Of a stretch of 64,000 nucleotides of DNA, positions 30,385-39,549 are shown one piece after another (position 1 is the first letter of the stretch; each line of letters starts with the position of its first letter). Both the position numbers and the translations under genes were made by a program. The DNA is from Prorocentrum cordatum. Lineage: Eukaryota; Sar; Dinophyceae; Prorocentrales; Prorocentraceae. The notes beneath the pieces are model-generated. The model saw only the letters and a program-made list of their open reading frames with translations, ran no database searches and was not told where the DNA came from. The DNA is taken from the NCBI GenBank assembly GCA_963575745.1, contig CAUYUJ010017904.1:677961-741960 (forward strand), in the 5' to 3' direction.

Positions 30385-30465
30385 ACCGACATGCCCGAGG
30401 ATGACGCGGTCGCGTTTCTGGCAGCCCTCCGAGTCCCAGGATCTAGAAGAGTTGGAAGCCATTGA
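29674..30465 (+). pseudogene. Gag-like region of a retroelement relic
   Basis: The frame is open from 29674 after a stop at 29671. A protein-like stretch is obvious from about 29850: charged helices, then HSYALFEHMLRRGETLTDY (about 30001-30057), VLRLGLQLAGAEGRGL, LPDLVGARFLEAG, LSPQSKINMQTLAVGD and IRAALLQVDVAEEQ. A GET-LxxYV-R motif, then LP, then LSPQxxxNxxTL, then an ALxxLD end is, from my knowledge, the layout of gag-like domains common in dinoflagellate retroelements. Gag would bind and package the element RNA. The frame then enters a GAC array coding for about 17 consecutive Asp, which looks like a microsatellite expansion. It shifts frame near 30415 and stops. It is broken, hence pseudogene. 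Confidence 0.65.
30335..30387 (+). repeat. GAC array inside the gag-like frame
   Basis: Seventeen GAC codons in frame, giving a poly-Asp run. Similar arrays occur in plainly non-coding DNA at 52520-53275 and 62095-62210, so expansion after the gene decayed is as likely as selection on the protein. Confidence 0.95.
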
Positions 30466-30797
30466 AGCTTGTGGTGCAGTATTTGCACGGAGAGGAGCGT
30501 CGTCGAAATTGGTCTGAATCGAGGCGCTTGAGGCTAGCCAAGAAGACCGATCGCGATTTTTTCGACCGACGCAGGCGCTGCCAGACCTGCCCGTCCAGGC
30601 ATCAGGACAATTGGAGAACGAGATGAGCGCCGAAAGTCTCGGCGCGCGAACTGTGGTGAGCGAGGACATAGGGCAGACGCCTGCAAGGGCCCCTACGTCT
30701 CCAAGGAGGACCGGATGAAGAAGGAGAAGGCCGCCAAGCCGATGACGGGGTTCACCTGCGCGAGTGACAAGGACGCCGGCCCCTACGCGGCAGCGAG
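30466..30797 (+). pseudogene. Zinc-knuckle region of the retroelement relic
   Basis: Past the gag frameshift, three frames each preserve part of the protein: EELEAIEACG (30445-30474), RRRNWSESRRLRLAKKTDRD (about 30501-30560), and NCGERGHRADACKGPYVSKE (about 30646-30705). The last is a CCHC zinc knuckle (CxxCGxxGHxxxxC) in which the first Cys is an Arg codon (CGC rather than TGC). Zinc knuckles bind nucleic acid in Gag proteins. At least two frameshifts separate the blocks. Confidence 0.65.
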
Positions 30798-31403
30798 TTG
30801 GAGCGAGCGGATCGAGGGCGCCCGCGACCTCGTCGGCGCCTCCTCGAGACGCCGACCGTCGCGACGCTCGGACAGCTGAGCTCGCGCGCTCTCGCGGGCG
30901 CCGCCGCGGTCCAGGCCCTTGTGGGGCGCAAGGAGGTGGAGCAGCTAGACCAGGCCATTCGTGCCCGATGCTTCTGCGCCACCTTCGACTGGGGCCCGGC
31001 GACTGGCGCGACAGCCTCGGGCGTCGGCGGCAAGACGACCCTCGTGGGATGGGCGCGGGTACCCATCGCGATCGGAGGGCGTGGGGTCGCGGAGTCACTG
31101 AGCTGTGAAACCACGTGCTCCCCGCTGCTTTCTGCGACGCACCATGCGGGCCCGCAGGCGGTCATCGACCTGCGCGAGGACGAGGTGGCGGTCTCGGACG
31201 GGGGCCAGAGGGCCCGCCACCTCGACCGCGCGCGGCGCGCTTCCGAACGCCGCTCGGTCGACCTGGCGCAGAGGGTCTCGCAGAACTTTCCTCCGTTCCG
31301 GAGATCTGGGCGCGCCTGCTCGGCGCGCGCTTCGTGCCCCAGGACCGCCGCGGGTAGGGCTCGCCGGCCGCCCCGAGAGAGTCGATCGGTCTCTCGTGTT
31401 TAG
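30798..31403 (+). pseudogene. Retropepsin-like protease region of the relic
   Basis: In this frame AVQALVGRKEVEQL (about 30909-30950) is followed by a FDWGP segment, a GVGGKTTLVGWARVPIAIGG stretch (about 31020-31079), SPLLSATHHAG and QAVIDLREDEVAV (about 31158-31196). The order, with a helix after the active-site loop, a flap-like Gly-rich strand, xPLLS and AVIDL, is that of retroelement aspartic proteases, which cleave the Gag-Pol polyprotein. The Asp-Thr-Gly triad is not seen; the codons before AVQ read LAGAA. The enzyme would be inactive. It ends in unrelated Arg-rich sequence. Confidence 0.6.
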
Positions 31404-31459
31404 GCGGATGCATTTTTTGTTGTCCTCCCTCCTCTCTCTCCTTCGCCCCGAGGTTTTAA

Positions 31460-32020
31460 GCGAGGCCCCGGGAAGGCTGGCGGGGGAGCGGCCCCGACCA
31501 GTTCCGTCCGGTCCCCGCTACGAAGGCGCCCCCTCAGCAAGCGCCGAGTCGCCCCGTGGCGGTGCTCGAGATGCATCAAGACCTCGCCGATGCGAAGACG
31601 GCGGTGGCCACGCGACGATCCTTGAACGAGCGGAACTTCAGCGGCTTGTCCAAGATGCTCGACGAGCAGCGCCAGTGGACGGGGAAGACCCCGCAGGACC
31701 TGGCCTCCCGCCCGGCCTCGATCAGCAAGGGCGACATGCTGAAGCTGGCGGCGATCTGCACGGGCGAGAGGAGCGAGTGGGAGGCTCTTACGTCAGGCTG
31801 AGCGGGGCCTATCCAGGCCCTGAGGAGGAAGAAGCATGGGGTCCAGCTGCAGGCACCATCCAGGGCCTTCTCGAAGGATCTCGGCGTGTATCCGAATCGG
31901 TTCAAGGATCCCGCGGTGACCCGGAAGGTCTCGAGGGAGGTTCTCGGGCTTCGGGAGTCGGGATCCTGGGGGGCTCCTTGGATCTATCGGATGCCGTTTC
32001 TCGGCGTCTCTGGGCCCTGA
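31460..32020 (+). pseudogene. Unidentified protein-like frame with one internal stop
   Basis: A third frame downstream of the protease relic is open from 31460 to a TGA at 31799-31801 and again to 32020. The composition is balanced and helix-like: VAVLEMHQDLADAKTAVATR (31556-31615), NERNFSGLSKMLDEQRQW, KGDMLKLAAICTGERSEW, then after the stop KDLGVYPNRFKDPAVTRKVS and a REVLGLRESG segment. I do not recognise a family. Position and orientation suggest it belonged to the same element or to another one beside it. It could also be a host exon in which the TGA falls near a splice site. No catalytic motif of integrase or reverse transcriptase is visible. Confidence 0.4.
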
Positions 32021-32175
32021 CGCCCCTGCCGCCCCCGAGTGGGCAGGCCTCTCCTCGCGGCGCTCGCCACGGGGGCCTGCGCGGGCGAAGCCCCCTCCTC
32101 CCTCCTTCCTCCTTTTCCCGCGGCGGATCGAGACTAGGGGGCCCGAAGGCCCGATCCTTTCCCGATTCTGGGCCT

Positions 32176-32655
32176 GCGCTCCTCTCGGGCGGTCGTGGCC
32201 CCCTAGCTCGGTGGGCTGCCCGGGATGCCCCGTCCGGACGTGGCGGGGGGGGCGCCTCCCTTCTGGCCGGTTCCCCTGCCGTGCGCGGCCGTGGCCGACG
32301 CCCATGCACCTCAGTAATTAGTCTGGACGGAAAAAAGCACGCACACACAGAGACACAACGAGTCGTCCACTCCCAGGGGCAGAGGGGAAGAGAAGGGGAC
32401 GGGGGGGGGGGGCGCTCCAGACGTGCCCCCCCGGAATCCCCTCCTCGCCCCCTCCGCGATGCGCTCCTCTCGGGCGGTTGTGGCCCAAGCTCGGTGGGCT
32501 GCCCGGGAGCCCCGTCCGGACGTGGCGGGGGGGGCCTCCCTTTTGGCGGGCCCTCTGCCGTTCCCGGCCGTGGCCGACGCCCTGCTCCTGAATAAAGTTG
32601 TGCAGGAGGGAAAAAACACAGACACTATGAATCGTCCACCCCCAGGAAAATATGG
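32176..32655 (+). repeat. 285-bp tandem duplication ending in family B sequence
   Basis: GCGCTCCTCTCGGGCGGT, GCTCGGTGGGCTGCCCGGG, CCCCGTCCGGACGTGGCGGG and GCCGTGGCCGACGCC appear at 32176-32310 and again at 32461-32585. Both copies run into the 5' end of family B (ACACAGAGACACAACGAG and ACACAGACACTATGAATCG). The first copy stops after about 60 bp of B, the second is complete. It mirrors the duplication at 1629-1775. Confidence 0.85.
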
Positions 32656-32760
32656 GAAACTATTGGGAAGCGGGGGGGGGAAGACAAACACCGAGAACAT
32701 ATGGGAAAATATAGGGGGATATGTGTGTATTTGTTGGTGCGTCCCAGGGCCCCTTCAGTT
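32603..32760 (+). mobile_element. Family B, copy 2
   Basis: CAGGAGGGAAAAAACACAGA to CAGGGCCCCTTCAGT, with AAAATATGGGAAACTATTGG and a G-run plus GGAAGAC in between. Colinear with copy 1. Confidence 0.85.
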
Positions 32761-32977
32761 GTCAAGCATCTCAAGGCGACTTCGTCGCGGCGCCGGACTG
32801 ACTCTCTGGGCCCTGGACCCCCGTCGCTGGTTTCTGTCGCGGCGTCTGATGCTACGGGGCCAGGATCCGCTGGCAGGGGCGGCTCCCAGGGCGCGTGGCT
32901 AGCGACGGCGGCGGATGCCAGCATTCGAGCCAACCGGAGGGCTCGAGTCTCACTCCAGGGCTGGACCTGAACGGTGT

Positions 32978-33148
32978 CGGCAACGCGCAGAGGGGGGTAG
33001 GGGGAGGGGGGAAGGCTTCCTAGAAGCACCCCTGCTTCTTAGAAGGCGCGGGCCTTCTCTATAGACGTAAGGCCCAGGCCTTCTAAGAAGCAGGGTGCTT
33101 CTAAGAAGCCTTCCCCCCTCCCCCTACCCCCTTTTGCGCGCCGCCAGC
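32978..33148 (+). mobile_element. Foldback family E, copy 2
   Basis: An almost perfect 171-bp hairpin. The left arm has AACGCGCAGAGGGGGG, TAGGGGGAGGGGGGAAGGC, TTCCTAGAAGCACCC, TGCTTCTTAGAAGGC and GCGGGCCTT. The right arm is the reverse: AAGGCCCAGGCCTTCTAAG, AAGCAGGGTGCTTC, TAAGAAGCCTTCCCCCC, TCCCCCTACCCCC and TTTTGCGCGCC. GGTGT flanks both ends (32973-32977, 33149-33153), a possible 5-bp target duplication. Confidence 0.85.
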
Positions 33149-33153
33149 GGTGT

Positions 33154-33712
33154 TTTGGCGATGTCGTGGGCCGCGTTCGTTTCGATTTCGTGGGCCGCGG
33201 TCGCAGCGCCCGAGGCTCGTCATCGAATTCGTCGTCGGTGTATTGTTTTCAGTCAGAGGGCTCCTAACCAAATTTACCAGGTGGTGACGTAACATTGTAT
33301 GCAAGCTGCGCTTGTTTTTGGAACAACAGGCAAGGACATTGAGGGGACAATTAAGCTCAACCGATGGACGGTTTTGTGGAGGATTTGATCGCCACTTTTG
33401 TTGATCGATGTGCAGTCATGTCGCAGGCAGTTAAGTTTGATCGGCATCTCGCGCGTGCAACATGTGCTGTATGTCCAGGTGGGTGGGATCGGCATGCGTT
33501 CACAGCACGTTACATGTTCAACGGTTGTTTTTGTCATGTTGTCTTCGAAGTCCTGTGCGGCTAAGGTCGTTGCGGCTACACTCCCAGGGTTCATCCTCAT
33601 GTTGTTCGCAGGTTCGCGAGTTTTTTAGATTGCCGCCGTGGTACGATAGTCGTAACTCATCCCGTCTCCTGCACATTCTCGCACCCGTTGCGCGTGTGTT
33701 TGTTCATGTGCT
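33154..33712 (+). other. Unique spacer
   Basis: Near-balanced composition, little repetition. A 108-residue minus-strand and a 66-residue plus-strand frame overlap here; neither has recognisable features. Confidence 0.35.
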
Positions 33713-33750
33713 TGCGTGTGTGTGAGTGTGTGTGTGTGTGTGTGTGCGTG
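33713..33750 (+). repeat. TG microsatellite
   Basis: TGCGTGTGTGTGAGTGTGTG and following TG units. Confidence 0.9.
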
Positions 33751-33954
33751 GCTGGGTCCCGCCTCGCGTCTTTGATAAATGACGACTGCATATAGAAGCC
33801 CCTTCCCCCCAACCCGGGAGTCGACGGCCTCGGCTGGAACGCGCTCGATTTTCGCATGGGTGCATCTCCGTTGGCGCCACCCGCCTGCCGTCGGTCAGCT
33901 GCCGGCCCAATTTTGCGGAGGATAGTGGTAACATGTGCTCGTGTGCGCTAGGTT

Positions 33955-34130
33955 CGTGCCGTGCCGAGGCGGCAGCGAAGCCGCCGCGGGCGCTCAAGGC
34001 TGAAAGCCGCTATTGGCCCAGCATCCGCCAATGTGAAGCGATCCTGCCCTCGAAAAGCCGCCGCTTGCTAAGGGCTGAACGATCCACGCGGTAAACAAAA
34101 AACTCGAATCGTGACGTCACCACACTGTCG
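33955..34130 (+). repeat. Possible dispersed repeat X, copy 2
   Basis: See 18998-19145. Shared words are TCGTGCCGTGCC, GAACGATCCACGCGGT and GTCACCAC. It also contains inverted GCGGCAGCGAAGCCGCCGC. The relationship is tentative. Positions 34131-34838 show no recognised feature. Confidence 0.4.
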
Positions 34131-34838
34131 TGTTTATGTCGTTCGGTCGGGCCCCGATTGCATTGGACCCGCAAGTGCGCCGTCACGGCGTAGGAGGACG
34201 AGAAGTGCGTCTGCGTGTGCGTGTGTGCCCTCTCTGTCGCAGGCTCACTGTTCTGTCTCTGCCTCGGCCCTGCTCGCTTGCCGCGGGATTGCTTTTACCC
34301 TCTGGTGCGTAACGGTCGTGGCCCGTCCCCCCCATTCTCCCCATGGTGACAGTAACCATCATATGTAGGGTTATGATGTTCCAGCCTACTTGAGCCTTGA
34401 CCTCCAGAGCCAGAAAAGCACCCCAAAATGCGAGGGGTCTCACGTGTCGGGCCTTGGGAGACCCTGTGTCGACACTCATTGTACACTCTTTCGACACTTT
34501 TCCGGGTGCTCGAAAGTATTTCTGGCATGTGCTCTTGAAGCACGATGAGGGCAGCATGAATGGTAGGGGGGCGGCTTGAGCTCGCACCCCACACATGCTG
34601 GTGCCCGCGCGCAGACCCTGGCGATCGCAGCGCACCCTCTCCCCGAGGTGCCTCGCTCCTTCCCAGGCGTTTTCCATTGCCCGGGGTTCACCCCCACCAG
34701 CGGGTATGATACCCGCTGATACTATCAGCTGTTACCGGAAAGTATTCAAAAACCACCTCCGTCGATGGGCTCGCTGGTCCGCCGCCCCGTCTGGGCGCTT
34801 CTGCCCGTCGGCGGGTCCCCTCCCTTACCTCGTTCTTC

Positions 34839-35003
34839 GGGAGGGGAAGAATCACACAGGCACAATGAATCGTCGATTCCCCAGAAAATATGGGAAACTA
34901 TTGGAAGTGGGGGGGGAAGACAAAAAACCCAGAAAATATGGGAACATATGGGGGATCTTTTTATTTGTGTGTATTTATTTGTGTGTCCTTGGGCCCCTCC
35001 AGT
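34839..35003 (+). mobile_element. Family B, copy 3
   Basis: GGGAGGGGAAGAATCACACA, CAATGAATCGTCGATTCCCC, AAAATATGGGAAACTATTGG, then TTTTTATTTGTGTGTATTTA and TTGGGCCCCTCCAGT. Confidence 0.85.
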
Positions 35004-35137
35004 TTCTGGCGCCCGCTTCGCCGTCGCCCTTCCCGTGCGTGCGCGCGGGCCTGTGGGCCCGGACGGCCTGCCGCGGTCTGCTTTTTTGGTCGTCGGCGGT
35101 TCCGTTTGGACCCTGCGCCCCAGAGGTTGTGGTTGGC

Positions 35138-35178
35138 TGATGACGATGATGATGATGATGAGGATGAGGATGAGGATG

Positions 35179-35212
<34 letters not shown>

Positions 35213-35225
35213 CGATGATGATGAT

Positions 35226-35274
<49 letters not shown>

Positions 35275-35275
35275 T
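35138..35275 (+). repeat. GATGAT / GAGGAT / GACGAT array
   Basis: About 137 bp of hexameric variants with three zones: GATGATGATGAGGAT, GATGATGATGATGATGAC and GACGATGACGATGACGAT. Predicted Asp-rich and Ser/His-rich frames are array artefacts. Confidence 0.95.
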
Positions 35276-35389
35276 GGCAGGAGGCGAGGCAAGGCGAGGG
35301 GGTCTGAGGTGGCCCACCACTCGTTCTGGCTGGCAGGGAGAGCGGGCATGCTCGAGGTTCTTGGTTCGGGGAGGTCCTCGGCCAACGGC

Positions 35390-35472
35390 CTTCGGGCCCC
35401 GGGACCACCAGCAACAGGATCCGGGGCGGAAAACTCTGCACCAGATGGACCCTGGGAGGCGTCCGGGGACCG
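35390..35472 (+). repeat. Dispersed repeat Z, copy 2
   Basis: CCCCGGGACCACCAGCAACA, CTCTGCACCAGATGGACCC and GCGTCCGGGGACC match 3105-3182 in order. Confidence 0.55.
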
Positions 35473-36216
35473 ATGTTTCATGGATTTGGCCGCATCACCC
35501 TCCTGACCGAGATCTTCTGGGGTCCCGACCAGTTCAGGCCGCCTCCAAATCCCAGAGACTGTCTTGGTTCGGTCCAGAGGCCCTCTGGCACGCCTCGCTG
35601 GTCCCGTGTCGCTTTGGGTGCGCGTCGGTGGCCCTGACGAGGGGGTTGCTGCGGCAGTGGCAGAGCCGAGACGCGCCCAGAGTCCAGCAGCGGCAGAGCG
35701 TGCAACCTCGACCCGTTTGGCGGATGCTCTGGGGGGGTCTTGATCTTCGGGGAGGCTGCAGCGCCGCTCAACGATGTGCTCCCAACCGAACCTGCAGGGT
35801 GGGCCCTTCCCAGTTTTGTGCGCGCTTCAGTTGTGGCTTCGGCTTCAGTCAGGTGTGGGTGCACCGTGAAACGCCTTCGGGCCAGCTCACCCAAGTGTCG
35901 CCGAGCGCGTTCCTCTACTCGCGAAGTGCCTGCTCACAAACGTCCGAAAAAAACAAACGTCTGCCTCTATGCAATGTATCGTAGATACCCCGCGGGGGAT
36001 CTAGGCCATGTGCGAGTAGCTACTATGCGAGTAGTGGAACGGGCTCGTCTAAAGTCGTTTTTTTTCCGCAGACACGGGTGCCCCCCCTCACCACATCCCA
36101 GCTCGCAGGAAGGCCAACCGTGGGAGGGTCTGCTCGGTGTGCACGTTCGCTCGTTTCTCACGTTTTTGCCCGCGCTTCTCGAACTGCCCTTCTCGCCGGA
36201 TTCTATGCACAGACGT
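35473..36216 (+). other. Spacer with one short dispersed match
   Basis: TCGCGAAGTGCCTGCTCACA then AACGTCCGAA (about 35919-35948) resembles TCGCAAAGTGCCTGCCTGCA then AACGTCCGAA at 63773-63802. Otherwise unique. The 364-residue frame extending from the GAT array into this stretch is not credited. Confidence 0.4.
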
Positions 36217-36422
36217 TCAAGCATTGGCGAAGCGTCCTGGCGTGCCCACAGGCCTGCCAAGTCCTGTGCTCTAAGAACCTTTTGTGGTTTCCGCGGAATG
36301 TTCTTAGAACATTTCTGGCTCGGACTGTCCTGTTGCATTGTTTTACATTGGAGCATTTTTGTGTTCTGAGCAAATTTCGTGGTAGGCCAATAGAAATGCC
36401 AGGACGGTCGGTCCCTGCTCAA
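36217..36422 (+). mobile_element. TIR family J, copy 1
   Basis: The left end TCAAGCATTGGCGAAGCGTC plus CTGGC and the right end GCCAGGACGGTCGGTCCC plus TGCTCAA are diverged inverted copies. The interior has repeated TTCTAAGAAC/GTTCTTAGAAC words and CTCGGACTGTCCTGTTGCA. It aligns with 42763-42974 and 58358-58638. Confidence 0.8.
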
Positions 36423-37270
36423 GACATACGGGGGCATCATGTGGGTCCTCGCGCTGGCCTTGTACCTTTTTGCGTTCGCACTGCAGCGTCGTCTCGGCGG
36501 TCAGGGCATATGTCTCCCGTTGTCCCGAATATTGTGGCCGACTTCCGCTCAACATCTCATATCATTGCGTTAATCTCGCTTCCCATGGTATTTGGCCCCC
36601 CACCATCACATTTGCCCCCCCCCCCCCGTCTCCCACTCGTTGCACATCACTCTCTTTCATTTCCCCGTGATGCTGCCCAGAGCGCGGTGCTCCGACAAGT
36701 TATCGACCGATTACCCAGGCCGTTCATATCCCCATCATAGCCTTCCTGCTCGAACACCTCCCCTCCTCCCCATGCATCTCCTCCCCCTGGGCGCTCCTTC
36801 CCCTCCTCAGCCCTCACCGACTCTTCTCCCTATCCTCCTCCCTCCTCTCCTCTTCTTCCCCTCTGCTTCCTCCTCCCCCTCTCATCCCAGCATCCTCCTC
36901 GCCGTGCACATGTGTGATTCTCCGTGGGCTTCCACCGCGCAGCCCCACCGCGCGGGCAGGGCCGATCCTGCCCTGCACTCCGTGGCTGCTGCACTACGAC
37001 GAGGACGCGGCCCGCGGGGGTGTCGGGCTCGGAGTGAGGAGCCCGGGAGCAGCGCGCTGTCCAATTGGTGGGGCGGGGGCCCGCCCGTCCTCCTCGTCCT
37101 CCACCTCGCAGGGTCGGGCCCGACTGCAGGGCGGAGGTAGGGCAAGGCCTCTCTCTCAGAGCCCCCCTCTGACGCTCCCTGGAGCCATCTTTGGGAGGCC
37201 CCTCGCTCCACGCCCGGCAGCCCGTGGGTGGCAGGAGCTCGAGTCGAACCCAAGCAACTTCGCAGGGTGA
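36423..37270 (+). other. Spacer with pyrimidine-rich centre
   Basis: A C-run at 36617-36630 and CTCCTCCC-rich sequence at 36755-36900. No exon recognised. Confidence 0.4.
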
Positions 37271-37526
37271 GCCTTTGTGGGCCCCGGAAACGGCAGGGCC
37301 GTTTTTTCACCGTTTCCCAAAAAACATGTCCCTCGAAAATGGAAACGGCAACAAAAAAAACGGCGACCGGAAACGGCAATATAACTGCTCCAGGATTGGA
37401 ACCGGAGCCGGAACCGGCCAAAAAACGGCGACGGAACCAGTAAAAGAACGGCGTCGGAACTGGCGAACAAACGGCAAAACGGAACCGGTAAAAAAACGGC
37501 CCTGTCGCCTCCAGGGCCCACTAAGG
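37271..37526 (+). mobile_element. MITE family H, copy 2 (compact)
   Basis: It opens GCCTTTGTGGGCCCCGGAAA, then CGGCAGGGCCGTTTTTTCAC, and closes AACGGCCCTGTCGCCTCC then AGGGCCCACTAAGG. The interior is A-rich with repeated AACGGC and GGAACCGG words (AACCGGAGCCGGAACCGG). About 250 bp and no coding capacity. No clear flanking duplication. Confidence 0.9.
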
Positions 37527-37741
37527 GGTGGGCCCTCTCCCAAAATGCATCCCGAGTCCATGTTTGGACGCAGATCGTGGGCGCGCCTCGTCGTCGACGT
37601 CGTTGTGCGCGGGGCGCGGTGCCCGCGGGTCGACGTCGTCGTGGACGCGGATCGTGGACGCGGGTCGTGGTGCCCGTGCCTCTCCGCGCGGGGCGTGCGT
37701 CCCTTGCGCAGGGGCCACCGGCAGCTCCTCCTCCCCCCCCC

Positions 37742-37931
37742 TACAGTGAGCGGCTTGAATAAGGAACACTTCCTTTTCAAAAGGGGCTCGGTCGTTCCTT
37801 GGTTTGCATGCGTTCTGCTACCTTTTTGGCGGCGAGCCCCCTGGTGTTCCTTCGCACTTCGTAGACTCACTTGGAACGACAAGGGGCTTCGTTCCTTATT
37901 TATCGTTCCTTAGGTCAGGCCGATGACTGTA
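37742..37931 (+). mobile_element. MITE family G, copy 4 (diverged)
   Basis: TACAGTGAGCGGCTTGAATA at the left and GTCAGGCCGATGACTGTA at the right, both on TA. The interior AAGGAACACTTCC and GGGGCTTCGTTCCTTATTTA matches the family. A second GGGGCTCGGTCGTTCCTTGG inside suggests partial internal duplication. Confidence 0.8.
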
Positions 37932-37978
37932 TCTTTCCGCCTCCTCGAAGCCCCGAGGCTGCGGGCAAGTTCGCATCG

Positions 37979-38517
37979 ATGCGCCGATGCCCAGGCTCCC
38001 CGGTGCCTGATTCCCGATGGCCTGAGAGTTCGTCGACCAGGGCCGGCCAAGCGCGCCCATGCGAGCGGGAGCGTGGAGAAGGGAGGATAATTTATGAGAA
38101 GGAGTAGGAGGAGGAGGATGAGGCTCCCCGATGCCTGATTCCTGATGGCCTGGGAGTTCGTCGAACGCGGCCCTCCCCCCCTGCCAGGGACGGCCGGCCC
38201 TGGGGGGGTCGATCAAACTAGGGTGCCTTGCAGCGGCACGCTGCGGCACACGGTCTCCCTCCTCCTGCTCCTCCTCCCTCCTCCTGCATCTCCTCCTGTT
38301 CCTCCTCCTCCTCCTCCTCCTGTTCCTCCTCCTCCTCCTCCTCCTCCTCCTCCTCCTGCTCCTCCTGCTCCTCCTCCTCCTCCTCCTCCTCCTCCGCCGT
38401 GCTCCCTGCTCTCCCTCCTCCCTGCTCTCCCTCCCGTCCCCGGCGCGAGCACGCGCGCCCAATGCGGGCGGGAGGGTGGAGAAGGGAGGATACTTTGACC
38501 AGGAGGAGGAGGAGGTC
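37979..38517 (+). repeat. Tandem duplication whose second copy contains a CCT array
   Basis: Unit part a (AGGCTCCCCGGTGCCTGATT, GATGGCCTGAGAGTTCGTCG) and part b (CGCGCCCATGCGAGCGGGAG, GTGGAGAAGGGAGGATAATT) occur as a-b at 37979-38110. The second copy is a at 38118-38166 and b at 38452-38515, separated by a 145-bp CCT array (38256-38400). The array therefore grew, or was inserted, after the duplication. Confidence 0.75.
38256..38400 (+). repeat. CCT array
   Basis: CTCCTCCTG-interrupted CCT repeats inside the duplicated unit. Confidence 0.9.
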
Positions 38518-38734
38518 TTTGGCCTGCAAGGGTGTCGGTGCATCCAGAAATCTTTTCGAGGACCCCTGCTTGGGGGGGGGCGCGTTGCCCGCCGCGGGGG
38601 TGCAACTGCATGCCAGCGCAGGCTAGGAGAAGCAGGGTGCCACCACGCTCAGCCACGCGAAGAAACAGGGAGAGGGCAGCACGGGTGGTCCCATGAAGAG
38701 AGTGAAGACTCAGGTCCCGAATGGGTGAGCACGT

Positions 38735-39120
38735 TCGCGTTCGCGCATGATTCTCGTGATTCTCAGAGCGCCCACAGGTTTCGTCGTAATTCCAATCATT
38801 TTCATAATTCGCATGATTCCCGTGGATGTTATAATTCCAATAATTTTCTGAAGAGCCACAAGTCCCACAATTCTTTCAATCCTCACAATTCTCATAATTG
38901 GCAGAATGTTCATAATTCTCATAATTTTCAGACGTCTCACAAATCTCATACTCGTATAACTCCGAGTTTCCAAGTATTGTTATGTTGTGCTTTCTAACTT
39001 TCATATGTTTCACAATCTTACGATTCTGGCAATCTTAAAAGTTGTCATCATTACACTTCCCATAAGTCCTGTAAGTCTCACAGTTCTCAAAAGTTTCACA
39101 AATCTCATGATACCGGAGAT
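38735..39120 (+). repeat. TCATAATTCT minisatellite, first block
   Basis: AT-rich 9-11-mers such as TCATAATTCTCATAATTTTC and TCACAATTCTCATAATTGGC. Part of a compound satellite locus that continues to about 40355. Confidence 0.9.
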
Positions 39121-39134
39121 ACAACCCCAATCCG

Positions 39135-39405
39135 AATTGTTGTTAGGGCTAGTGGGCTATAAGGCTATAGGGCTGTAGGGCTATGGGGCTATGGGCGATA
39201 GACTATATCGGCTATCGGGCAATTGGGCTATAGAGCTATGGGACTAAAGGGCTATAGGGCTAAGAAGCTATAGGGCTATAGGGCTAAAGAGCTATAGGGC
39301 ATTAGGGCTATGGAGCTATAGGGCTCCTGGGCTATGGGGCTTTTGGGCTATAGGGATATGTGGCTATAGGGCTACAATGCTATAGCGCTATAGGGCTGTA
39401 GGGCG
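39135..39405 (+). repeat. GGGCTATAG minisatellite
   Basis: About 28 units of GGGCTATAG, GGGCTATGG or AGGCTATAG. It abuts the TCATAATTCT block without spacer. Confidence 0.95.
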
Positions 39406-39510
39406 AGAGAGCACTCTGGCACCCGGGCGCCGGGGCACCCTTGGGCATCTCCGGGCACTCCCGGGCACCTCCGGGCACCCCCCGGCACCGGGGCACTTGG
39501 GCACCCCGAC
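39405..39510 (+). repeat. GGGCACCTCC minisatellite
   Basis: GGGCACCCTTGGGCATC, CCGGGCACTCCCGGGCACC and similar 9-11-mers, GC-rich, between two AT-rich blocks. Confidence 0.85.
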
Positions 39511-39549
39511 CGACCTCATCTAACAAAATGAATCCGCTAGGACCCCCAA

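Noticed and set aside
32588-32596. GAATAAAG as a polyadenylation signal for the upstream retroelement relic
   Set aside because: It lies in a tandem-duplicated segment more than 500 bp beyond the last protein-like sequence, and the relic is broken.
28900-33000. Long terminal repeats flanking the gag/protease relic
   Set aside because: I looked for a direct repeat of more than 80 bp on both sides of 29674-32020 and found none. The tandem duplication at 32176-32655 is on one side only.
34961-35320. Poly-Ser, poly-Asp and Ile-rich frames over the GAT array
   Set aside because: All frames of a GATGAC-type repeat are open on both strands.
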